DNA of 64,000 nt from Streptomyces xylophagus (GTDB taxonomy: Bacteria > Actinomycetota > Actinomycetes > Streptomycetales > Streptomycetaceae): NCBI RefSeq assembly GCF_000716435.1, contig NZ_JNWO01000015.1, positions 310,001-374,000 of the forward strand, written 5' to 3'. The position numbers and the translations under genes are program-made. The notes beneath the pieces were generated by a model. The model was not told the origin of the DNA and made no database searches. It was given only the letters and a program-made list of their open reading frames with translations. Within the stretch, counting starts at the first letter, position 1; every line of letters begins with the position of its first letter. Below, piece by piece: positions 1 through 8,300 of this stretch.

Positions 1-6
1 GGGACG

Positions 7-345
7 ATGGCTGGAGATGGCCAGCAGTCAAGCGAAGGTTCGACCCGGAACGGAATCCAGGCCCTGGAGAGCGCCTTCAGCGGCATCGTGAAGATCCGTC
101 AGGACGTCGACAGCACCCGTTCCACCCTGGGCAGTGGCTACCAGGGCAGCGACGGCGGCCAGTACGGCCAGCTCCTCGCGCAGTGGGACGGTCAGTGCAA
201 CGTCATCCTCAAGAACCTCGAGGACGTCATCGACCGGCTGAACCAGAGCCTCGTGGAACACAACAAGACCCAGGGTTCCTCGAACGACTCCATCAACCAG
301 GCGTACAACGCGTCGCAGTCGGCCTTCGACCAGCTGGCCGGCTGA
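7..345 (+). CDS. WXG100-family (Esx-like) small secreted protein with a degenerate YxG turn
   Basis: This 112-residue, low-complexity, helical protein has the size and hairpin layout of WXG100/Esx substrates of type VII secretion. The central turn reads Y45-Q-G47 where WxG is expected, and the second conserved tryptophan is kept in QWDGQ (W60). Aligning it with the next gene supports this: Y45-Q-G matches W49-Y-G and W60-D-G matches W64-D-G. It has no signal peptide, as usual for the family. The single Cys sits just after W60. The ribosome site lies at or before the window edge, so the start is taken as the first ATG. It heads a same-strand series of T7SS-type genes and probably pairs as a dimer with one of its small neighbours, which is an inference. 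Confidence 0.82.
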   Translation: MAGDGQQSSEGSTRNGIQALESAFSGIVKIRQDVDSTRSTLGSGYQGSDGGQYGQLLAQWDGQCNVILKNLEDVIDRLNQSLVEHNKTQGSSNDSINQAYNASQSAFDQLAG

Positions 346-414
346 CCGACGCACCGCCTTCCCCGTGACCTCGCGGTCACGTCCGATCCCCACATCGTGT
401 AAGAGAGGCAAGCT

Positions 415-738
415 GTGGCAGACAACCTGTCCGACGGTGTCATCTACGTCAGCTACAACCACATGTCGAACGCCGCGGACGACATGGTGGCGCAGACCAA
501 GGCGATCGCCCAGACGCTCTCCAGCCTCGAGCAGGAACTCGGCGAGCTGTCCAAGACCTGGTACGGCAACGACGCCGACACCTACCGCCAGAAGCAGGCG
601 GCCTGGGACGGCGCGGTGCAGAACATGGAGACGCTGCTCACCTCGCACTCGCAGCTCCTCAACGAGATCTCCAACAGCTACAAGTACAGCGAGAACTCGC
701 TCAGCCAGATGTGGTCCGAGGTCACCATCGGCCGCTGA
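415..738 (+). CDS. WXG100-family (Esx-like) protein
   Basis: This 107-residue protein is predicted to be helix-turn-helix, with a canonical W49-Y-G51 motif at the turn and a following AAWDG tryptophan (W64), typical of WXG100 proteins exported by type VII secretion as four-helix dimers. Near the C terminus YKYSE fits the YxxxD/E export-motif pattern known for this secretion route. The start is GTG at 415, with a purine-rich ribosome site (GAGAGG) about six bases upstream. It lies 69 bp after the preceding WXG100 gene, so co-transcription and heterodimer formation are likely but inferred. There is no signal peptide or membrane segment. Confidence 0.9.
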   Translation: MADNLSDGVIYVSYNHMSNAADDMVAQTKAIAQTLSSLEQELGELSKTWYGNDADTYRQKQAAWDGAVQNMETLLTSHSQLLNEISNSYKYSENSLSQMWSEVTIGR

Positions 739-750
739 GCCGGCCGGCTC

Positions 751-785
751 ACCGCACCGACCGGTCTCGTCGTGGTCGGTGCGGT
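751..785 (+). terminator. Perfect 12-bp hairpin between two Esx-type genes (terminator or attenuator)
   Basis: ACCGCACCGACC (751-762) and GGTCGGTGCGGT (774-785) are perfect inverted repeats around an 11-base loop, 12 bases after a stop codon. There is no clear T tract, which is normal in high-GC actinobacteria. It could end transcription after the two WXG100 genes, or protect their mRNA so that they are expressed above the rest of the block. Confidence 0.5.
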
Positions 786-853
786 CAGGCTCCTTCCCGT
801 TCCGTCGCCGCGCCGTACGCCAGGGTCGGCGCGTCCCGCCCGAGGAGGCATCC

Positions 854-1300
854 ATGGCAGATCTGACCCATCTCGACTCGACCGCGCTGAAGAACTTCAA
901 GAACACCGACGTCGCCGACTTCATCAACGATCTGCTGGCCATCCGCAAGGACAACGCGGGCGTCCGGTCGTTGAAGAACCTCATCGCCGAGACCGGTGCC
1001 GGCTCGGCCCAGGGACTCGCCAAGATCCTGCGCATCGGCCTGATGAACGGCGGCGACAGCTCGGACCCGGTCGGCGGTGCCACGCTCGTGGAGGCGCTCA
1101 AGACGCAGGCGACCGGACTGGACAAGATCCTCACCGGCCAGAAGACCCTCTTCGACGACATCGACGACGCGCTGGACGAGACGATCACCACCCTGCTGAA
1201 GACACAGGGCGACAGTCTCGACTCGATCGACGGCGAGAAGCTGCTCGACATCTTCGACACCGTCGACGGCGACATGAGCGGCACCGACTCGAAGACCTGA
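854..1300 (+). CDS. Small helical protein in the T7SS-type cluster, function unknown
   Basis: This 148-residue acidic protein is not recognised. It looks almost entirely alpha-helical, with no tryptophan, no WxG, no cysteine, no signal peptide and no membrane segment. The reading frame is open further upstream, but ATG 854 is chosen because it has an excellent ribosome site (GAGGAGG, 842-848, spacing five) and starts the sequence that looks like protein (MADLTHLDSTAL). The C-terminal half is Asp/Leu-rich (ETITTLLKTQ, DSLDSIDGEKL). Its place between WXG100 genes and the AAWKG protein suggests a T7SS substrate, partner or chaperone. That is inference from context only. Confidence 0.75.
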   Translation: MADLTHLDSTALKNFKNTDVADFINDLLAIRKDNAGVRSLKNLIAETGAGSAQGLAKILRIGLMNGGDSSDPVGGATLVEALKTQATGLDKILTGQKTLFDDIDDALDETITTLLKTQGDSLDSIDGEKLLDIFDTVDGDMSGTDSKT

Positions 1301-1397
1301 GGCCGGCGCGCGGCCCGCCGGCTCCCCGTGAGCCCGGGCCCCGCCGCCCGGACCCCCCACCCAGTCCCCCCTCCTCCTCCGCAGCGGAGTCCGCCCC

Positions 1398-4300
1398 ATG
1401 GCCGAAACCACCACCGGGACCGCCAACTACGACCCGGACGACTACTTCGCCCAGGCCGTCACCGACTTCACCGGCTACACGCTCCCGGCCCGGTCCACGC
1501 TGTTCGACAAGCTGAGCAGCTCGTCCAGTGACGACTTCGGCAACCTCAAGCTGTTCCGGATGGACATCCAGGGCATCGACATGAGGTCGGTGACCGCGGC
1601 CGACTACTCGGCGATCGGCGGCTGGCACGTCAACTCGGGCGAGGACTACGACCTCGCCTTCTACGACGCCGGCGGGGACGGCGCGCACAGCAGCGTGGAC
1701 ATGAAGAAGGCCCGGATCGTGATGATCGGCGTCACCGTTGACGAGAACGGCCGCGCCACGCTCTGGAGCGGCGGGGACATCGTCGGCGGCGGCGCGTTCG
1801 AGGGCTCGTACTCGCACGTCCAGTGGGACTCGGGGCCGATGGCCCAGTACATCTCGGGCAGCAAGCTGGTCCTCGACCACATCCTGGCGTCGCCGTACTC
1901 GACACAGGGCTTCTCGTACAGCGGACTGTCCGTCATCGACGCCAACGCCGTCGACATGCTCTCCTTCGAGACCACCGGACAGTCCTTCGACCGGGTGGTG
2001 CAGTTCTTCAAGGACCACTCGGACATCGTCAACCAGTGGATGACCTCGCTCGGCGAGGACCAGGCGGCCTGGAAGGGCAAGGCGGCCAGCCTCTTCTGGC
2101 ATCTGCTGGACGAGCTGAAGACCAACTACGACGGCTACGTCTCCCAGTTGGGCGGCCGTGACTACACGGCGACCAACACCACCCTCGGCGGCACCGTCCC
2201 GAAGTCGAAGCTGAGCGACGCGCTGGCCGCCGCGCAGCAGGCGCTGAAGCAGGCGGTCACCGACCTGCAGACCGCGTGGACCAACTGGGCGTCGGACGGC
2301 CAGCACGACCCGCACTACCACGTGAAGAAGATCCTCGACGAGATCAGTCAGTGGGTCATCAACAACAACATCAACCACGTGCTGGAGGAGACCTCCTACG
2401 GCGGCGAGACGGCCGTCACGACCTACTCCACCACCGACGGGTTCAAGCAGAACGTCCCCGACTACGGCGATCTCACCCAGCACACCACCTGGCAGAAGGT
2501 CGCCGACGCCGCCGTCAAGAGCTGGTCCGACCACGCGGACTCCAAGCTCAAGCAGCCGGCCATCGACGCGCTCAGCAACGTGAAGAACGCCTGGGCGGAC
2601 GTCGAGGACGCCTTCGCCAACGAGGTCACGAACAAGAACAAGGAGACGCTCTCCGAGGTCCTCCAGAAGGAGGAGAACGAGATCGCCGAGGAGGAGGCGA
2701 AGGAGAACAACGACAAGCTCAACGACAACCTCAACAACCTCGGGGACAACCTCAACAACCTCGGCGACAACTTCAACAACCTCAACGACAACCTGAACGA
2801 CAACCTCAACAACCTGGGCGACAACCTCAACAACCTCAACGACGGCCTGAACGACAACCTGAACAACCTCGGCGACGGCCTCAACAACCTCGGCACGAAC
2901 CTCAACACCAACCTGAACGACAGCCTCAACAACATCGGCGACGGCCTGAACTCGAGCCTCAACAACCTGAACGACGATCTCGGCAACAGCCTGAACAACG
3001 TCGGCACCGGGCTCGACGACCTCAACACCAACAGCCTGCTGAACAACGACGGTTCGACCGGCGGCAACGACCCGACCGACCTCGCCAACGCCGCGCTGAG
3101 CACTCTCAACCCGTCGCTCCTGAACGGCAACGACACCACCAAAAACGGCTCGACCACGCTCAACTCCCCGACCGGGGGCACCACTCAGCTCAACGGCGAC
3201 GGCACGCTCACCACGACGTTCCCGGACGGCTCCACCCAGACCATCGACCCGTCGACCGGCCTGGTCACCACCACCAACCCGGACGGCACCACCTCGGTCT
3301 CCCAGCTCAACCCGGGCACCACCATCACCAACCCGGACGGCTCGACCACCACCCTGAACGACGACGGCACGCTCACCACGAAGTTCCCGGACGGCACGAG
3401 CCAGACCCTCGACCCGACCACCGGCCAGGTCAGCACCCTCAACCCGGACGGCACCACCTCGCTGTCGCAGCTCAACCCGACCGACGGCTCCTTCACCACC
3501 CCGGACGGCTCGACGGCCCAGCTCAACGCGGACGGCTCGGTCACCACGCACTTCCCGGACGGCTCCACCGAGACGCTCAACCCGGACACCGGTCAGGTCT
3601 CCGTCACCGACCCCTCGGGCCATGTCACCACCACGCATCTCAACGCGGGCGACACCTTCACCAACCCCGACGGCTCGACGACCACGCTGAACGACAACGG
3701 CACGCTCACCACGAAGTTCCCGGACGGCTCCACCCAGACCCTCAACCCGGACACCGGCCAGCTCACCACCACCGACCCGTCGGGCCACACGACGACCACC
3801 GACATCGACGGCACCGGCCTGCCCTCGTCCTCGATCGACACCAGCGGTCTCAACGGCAACGGCATCGACACGAGCGGCATCGACACAAGTGGGCTGAACA
3901 GCAACGGCATTGACACGAGTGGGCTGAACACGAGCGGCCTCAACAGCGGCGGACTGAGCAGCGGCAGCCTCAACACGTCCGGCGGCGGCCTGGATTCGGG
4001 CCTCGACAGTGGCTACGACGACTACGACAGCACCCCCTACACCGGCGGCGCGCTGCGCTCCGACGCCCTCGACACGAGCACTCTCGCCGCCGCCTCGGGA
4101 ACGCAGGCCGCGTCGAGCGGCACCCCGCTCAACCCGATGGGGATGGGCGGCATGGGAGGCATGGGCGGCGGTATGGGCGGCGGCGGGGGAGGCCAGGGCG
4201 GCACCACCGAGCGCACCCGCGCCGTACTCACCGATCCGGCCAACGGTGCCACCAGGCGCGGTCGGGCCAACCGGGCGACATCCGTCGACGAGGACGAGGA

Positions 4301-4484
4301 CGTCGTGTACACCCGGCCCACCACGTCCAGCGCCCCCTACCCGGTGGGCGGGCCCGGCAACGGCGCCGGCCAGAACGGCCGGTCCACGGAGAGCGGCGAC
4401 CGTGCCCGGGAGGCATGGCTCACCGAGGACGAGGACGTCTGGGGCACGGACGAGGGCGGTTCGCCGGCGGTGATCGGCCGATGA
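1398..4484 (+). CDS. AAWKG-family large WXG protein with Leu/Asn heptads and FPDG repeats
   Basis: A 1,028-residue protein carrying the AAWKG signature (W225-K-G227, with a second Trp in the following helix) that names a Streptomyces family of WXG-type proteins. Residues 1-210 are a globular N-terminal part. Residues ~220-430 are helical. Residues ~440-548 are a striking run of seven-residue units of the type LNNLGDN, with leucines spaced 3/4 as in a coiled coil but asparagine at most other places. Residues ~595-805 hold four ~54-residue repeats, each with a TLTTKFPDGST-like core and an NPDG or DPSG turn, probably beta hairpins. Ser/Asn/Gly and Gly/Met linkers follow, then an acidic tail (AWLTEDEDVWGTDE). 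There is no signal peptide, consistent with T7SS export. It may be a surface or cell-wall-spanning partner of the giant protein downstream, which is inference. The ribosome site is weak (GGAG, nine bases upstream). Confidence 0.88.
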   Translation: MAETTTGTANYDPDDYFAQAVTDFTGYTLPARSTLFDKLSSSSSDDFGNLKLFRMDIQGIDMRSVTAADYSAIGGWHVNSGEDYDLAFYDAGGDGAHSSVDMKKARIVMIGVTVDENGRATLWSGGDIVGGGAFEGSYSHVQWDSGPMAQYISGSKLVLDHILASPYSTQGFSYSGLSVIDANAVDMLSFETTGQSFDRVVQFFKDHSDIVNQWMTSLGEDQAAWKGKAASLFWHLLDELKTNYDGYVSQLGGRDYTATNTTLGGTVPKSKLSDALAAAQQALKQAVTDLQTAWTNWASDGQHDPHYHVKKILDEISQWVINNNINHVLEETSYGGETAVTTYSTTDGFKQNVPDYGDLTQHTTWQKVADAAVKSWSDHADSKLKQPAIDALSNVKNAWADVEDAFANEVTNKNKETLSEVLQKEENEIAEEEAKENNDKLNDNLNNLGDNLNNLGDNFNNLNDNLNDNLNNLGDNLNNLNDGLNDNLNNLGDGLNNLGTNLNTNLNDSLNNIGDGLNSSLNNLNDDLGNSLNNVGTGLDDLNTNSLLNNDGSTGGNDPTDLANAALSTLNPSLLNGNDTTKNGSTTLNSPTGGTTQLNGDGTLTTTFPDGSTQTIDPSTGLVTTTNPDGTTSVSQLNPGTTITNPDGSTTTLNDDGTLTTKFPDGTSQTLDPTTGQVSTLNPDGTTSLSQLNPTDGSFTTPDGSTAQLNADGSVTTHFPDGSTETLNPDTGQVSVTDPSGHVTTTHLNAGDTFTNPDGSTTTLNDNGTLTTKFPDGSTQTLNPDTGQLTTTDPSGHTTTTDIDGTGLPSSSIDTSGLNGNGIDTSGIDTSGLNSNGIDTSGLNTSGLNSGGLSSGSLNTSGGGLDSGLDSGYDDYDSTPYTGGALRSDALDTSTLAAASGTQAASSGTPLNPMGMGGMGGMGGGMGGGGGGQGGTTERTRAVLTDPANGATRRGRANRATSVDEDEDVVYTRPTTSSAPYPVGGPGNGAGQNGRSTESGDRAREAWLTEDEDVWGTDEGGSPAVIGR
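2716..3042 (+). repeat. Tandem ~21-bp repeats encoding Leu/Asn heptads
   Basis: Degenerate in-frame repeats related to CTCAACAACCTCGGCGACAA encode about 15 seven-residue units of the LNNLGDN type within the AAWKG protein. The reading phase is kept throughout, so array length can change by whole heptads without frameshift. Confidence 0.85.
3181..3810 (+). repeat. Four ~160-bp repeats encoding FPDG beta repeats
   Basis: Four in-frame copies encode the pattern LN-DGTLTT-FPDGST-TLDP-TGQ-NPDG, with a period near 54 codons. Copies one, two and four are closest. The third differs in its opening (AQLNADGSVTTHFPDG). Confidence 0.8.
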
Positions 4485-4524
4485 ACTCGGGACGTTCCGT
4501 TCGGGAGAGCACGCGAGGTGCCGG

Positions 4525-4974
4525 ATGAGCAGTGAGTCGATCGAGCAGCGGCTGGCCAAGGCGGTCGCCGAACTGGAGGCCACCGAGGCCGCGGTGGCGC
4601 GCGCCGAGGGCGAACTCGCCCACGCCGAGAGCACGGTGCGCTCGGCGGACCGCGCGGTCGAGGTGACCGTCAGCGCGCAGGGCGACCTGCGTGCGCTGAC
4701 CTTCCTGGACGACAAGTACCGCACGATGCCCGCCGGTCAGCTCGCCGCGAGCGTGCTGGAGGCGGTGCAGGAGGCACGGGCGCGGATGGCCCGGCATGTG
4801 ATGGCCACCTTCGAGCCCTTCACCAAGGCCAACCCCGAGGCACCCGAGATCACCGGTTTCGACGTGGACTGGAACAAGATCTTCGGGCCCGGTGTCCTTG
4901 AGGGCCCCAAGGGCGGCCGACGGCGCGGGGCCGGCCGGCTCCGCGACGAGATCAGCGAAGACCCGGAGGACTGA
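4525..4974 (+). CDS. YbaB/EbfC-like protein in a T7SS-type locus
   Basis: A 149-residue protein. Residues ~5-45 form an alanine/glutamate-rich helix. Residues ~46-95 show the beta-beta-helix pattern of YbaB/EbfC proteins: EVTVSAQGDLRALTFLDD followed by a long helix. The tail is basic and then acidic (GGRRRGAGRLRDEISEDPED). Classical YbaB is a nucleoid-associated dimer, but related proteins are frequent next to WXG100 genes in actinobacteria, where the role is unclear. It ends only six bases before the next start, so translation is probably coupled. The start is ATG 4525 with GAGG six bases upstream. A chaperone or DNA-binding role is possible; the sequence alone does not decide. Confidence 0.75.
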   Translation: MSSESIEQRLAKAVAELEATEAAVARAEGELAHAESTVRSADRAVEVTVSAQGDLRALTFLDDKYRTMPAGQLAASVLEAVQEARARMARHVMATFEPFTKANPEAPEITGFDVDWNKIFGPGVLEGPKGGRRRGAGRLRDEISEDPED

Positions 4975-4980
4975 GAAGCG

Positions 4981-5346
4981 ATGTCGTCGAACGCCTACTC
5001 CGCCAGCCCGGCCGCGCTCATCGCCGGTACCCGGCAGATCGAGCAGATCAGCCGGCTGGCCAACGAGATGATCAGCGAGTTCATCACCGACGTGTCGTCC
5101 ACCTCCGGCTGGCCCGGAGACGACGACAGCTACGCCAAGCAGATGCTGCCGCAGGAGAAGGAACAGCGGGAGGGCTCCGTCAAGACCGGCTCGTCCCTGT
5201 CCGAGGCGATCGTCAGCATCGGCGACGGCACCCTCACCAACCTCAAGAGCGTGCTGGGCACCCAGAACAACGTGCTCGGCGCCATCCACGACTCCGACAT
5301 CAACACGGGCGACACCGACGGTGGTTCGCACGGCGGAAAGCACTGA
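4981..5346 (+). CDS. WXG100-family (Esx-like) protein, partner candidate of the giant protein
   Basis: A 121-residue protein with a WxG motif W44-P-G46 at the usual position, a first helix (residues ~9-38) and a second helical half ending in a Gly/His-rich tail (GGSHGGKH). WXG100 proteins are exported by type VII secretion as dimers, often with a larger LXG or WXG-like toxin encoded next door. Here the giant reading frame begins 18 bp downstream, so this is the best candidate co-secreted partner (inference). GGAGGA ten bases upstream lies inside the previous gene. There is no signal peptide or cysteine. Confidence 0.85.
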   Translation: MSSNAYSASPAALIAGTRQIEQISRLANEMISEFITDVSSTSGWPGDDDSYAKQMLPQEKEQREGSVKTGSSLSEAIVSIGDGTLTNLKSVLGTQNNVLGAIHDSDINTGDTDGGSHGGKH

Positions 5347-5364
5347 CGCAGAAGATCGCCCCTG

Positions 5365-8300
5365 ATGACCATCCACGCGTCGCCCCAGCTGAACAACCTC
5401 ATGTTCGTGCTCATCGGCGAGAAGTTCCTCCAGGCCGACGAGGACATGGCCTACGCCAACGGCAAGCCGTACGAGCGGCTGGGCCGGCGTATGCGTGACC
5501 TCTCGGACCTGATCGAGCAGACCGCCGGTGGGGTCGGGCGCGCGCTGCCGCCGCAGGTCGGGAACAACTATGTGCGGGCGATGCACATGTTCCTCGACAG
5601 CGGCGGCGTCAACTACCTGAAGGATTTCGCCGACCAGCTCGACAGCATCGGGCAGTCCCGCACCAAGTCCTCCATGGACATCATGGAGTCGAAGTGGCAG
5701 ATCATCGCCGAACTGGTCCGGCTGCTCATCGAGTTGCTGGTCATCGCGGTGCTGTCCGCCTTCACCGGCGGTTCCGCGTCCAGCCAGGCCGCGGTGGCGA
5801 AGGCCCGCAGCCGGGTCGCCATTCTCACGCTGATGGAATGGCTGATGAAGAAGACGCATCTTCTGCCCAGCCTCACCGAGGCGATCGAAGAGGCGTTCAC
5901 CACCTTCGCGGTACGGCTGGCCATGATGCTGGGCGCGCCCAAGGGCCGCCGCCCGCACGGGTTCGACTGGTCGCAGATCGTCCAGGACGGTGTCTTCGGC
6001 GCCTTCACCGGCCTGTTCCACGGCCTGCTGCACGACCTCGGCAAGGGCCTGAAGAACAACCTCAAGAACATCTTCGGCAGCCACAACCCGTTCAAGGACG
6101 TCAGCGGCAACTCGAAGAAGTTCAACAACCACAAGTTCGACAACCCCGACGTCAACACCAAGCCGAACCCGAAGCCGAACCCCACGCCGAACCCGAAGAC
6201 CACGCCCACCCCGACACCGTCCCCGCATCTCACGCCGACCCCGACGCCCACCCCCACGCCGAAGCCGAAGAGCCTGGGCAACAAGGTGGCGCACGAGTTC
6301 GGTGAGGACGTGGAGCACTTCCTCACCGAGGGCGGTGCGGAGGCGCTCGGCGAGATCGCCACGGCGTCCATCTACGGCTTCCCCATCGACCCCCTGAACA
6401 CCTTCCTGGGCGGCGGCCTCAGCTCGGTCGCCGAACACCATCTGGGACAGGGCGCGAGCGCGCTCGGCAACAAGTTCAACTTCAGGACACCGCCGCAGGT
6501 GAACACCCTGAGCACCGCGGACGTCCCGGACGACTCCCACACCGACGTCAACTCCGGCCCCAACACCGCCTCCTCGAACACGCCGTCGTCCGACTCGTCC
6601 ACCACGTCCGGCCCCGGCCCCATCAACACGACCTCGAACAACGGCAGTTCCTCGACGAGCGGCAACCCCCAACGCACCTCCACGAACACCCCGCCGACCC
6701 GGACCACCGACCTGGACGACACGAACCTCAGCGACATCCACGTCGACGACGTGAAGGTCGACGGGGGGGACCTGCAGAGCAACGTCCCGCACGGCACGAC
6801 GAGTTCGACCGGCGACGGCTCGTCGTCCAGTACGCCGACGAGGACGCCGAGCCAGGTCGACACGGGCGGTACCGACGAGGTGGCCCAGGGGGCCGGTGAG
6901 CAGCAGAACGCCCCCTCGAACACCACGGTCGTACCGCCGACCACGAGCACGGGGAACCCGACGTCCGGTTCCGGCTCGCCCTCGAACACCGGCGGCACCC
7001 CGCACACCACCGACTCGGGAACTCCGGCGCCCGTGCGGACAGTTCAGCAGCAGCCGAACAACACCGGCGACGGCGTGCAGGAGTCCGCGCAGGGGACTGG
7101 TCAGCAGAGCGATACCTCGGACACGTCAACTCCGGTGCCTACGCCGGACGTTCCGGTGGCGAGTGGGGCCGACACCACCGTCGTACCGCCGGGCACGGGC
7201 ACGGGTACCGGTACGGGTACGAGCACGACCGGGTCCGGTGCCCCCACGTCGAGCGGGACGAACACGGGGAGCCCGACGTCCAGTTCAGGTACCCCCTCGA
7301 ACACCGGCGGCACCCCGCGCACCACGACACAGGGGCGCCCGGAGGACGCGACGTCCAACGGCACCGGCACCACCCACTCCGATGGCGACACCGGATCCAA
7401 CACCACCACCAGCACCGATCCCACCCCCGGCAACACGCACACCGAGACCGGCACCGGTACCAACTCCTCCCACCCCGATGTCAACACCAGCTCCGACACC
7501 GGCACCGATCCCACCCCCCTCCCCACCCCCGGCGACACGGACACCGGCACCGGCACGGACACCGGCTCCGATCTACCGACGCCGGTCACCACCAGCAGCA
7601 ACAGCGCGCCGCCTACGACCAGTTCGGCCCCGGACACGTCTTCCGCACCGGAGACGGCCTCGCTGCCCAACTCCGACTCCAGCTCCGGCACCGACACGAC
7701 GGCACCGCACACCGACCCCGCCACCACATCAACAACTTCCTCCGACGTCACCCCCGTACCGGAGCCGAACAGCACGCCCACCCCCGCGCCGGCCGTGGAT
7801 CTGACCCCCTCCGTGACCCCCAACTCCGCGCCGGAACCCGGCAGCCTGGCGGATGCGCGGGCCGGGGTCACGTCCTCGGAGCGCAGTCATACCTGGGTCG
7901 ACCCGGTGTCGCGGCCGCTCGGGGCGGACGGGACGCGTACCCAGTACGTCGTGCGGGCCGGGTTCGCCGTGCGGCGGTTCAGTCACGACGGTGGGCCGGT
8001 CACCGATCTCACCGTCACCTACCGGCTCACCGGTAACCCGAACCTGGGACCGCAGGTCGACGGTGTCCAGCAGCGGCTGACGGACGGTGTGCAGCGGGTG
8101 TTCAACACCCCGGGGCACCGGTTGGAGGACGGGAGTCTGCTGCACGTCACCGTCGTGCCGGCCGCGCCCGGCGAGACGGCGCACCTCGATGTGACGCTCA
8201 CCGACCCCGCCGACGGAACTCCGGCCACCCATCACTCCTGGCCGGCCGACATCTCCGACTCCGACCTGGCCCACGAGGTCGGTCATCAACTCGGCCTGCG

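Noticed and set aside
365..853. Long upstream extension of the frame ending at 1300
   Set aside because: It crosses a real WXG100 gene in another frame, is Arg/Ser/Thr/Pro-rich shadow sequence, and a strong ribosome site marks ATG 854.
2716..3810. Short tandem repeats that might be read as a CRISPR array
   Set aside because: Repeats are contiguous, in codon phase and without unique spacers; they encode heptads and FPDG units. No cas gene is nearby.
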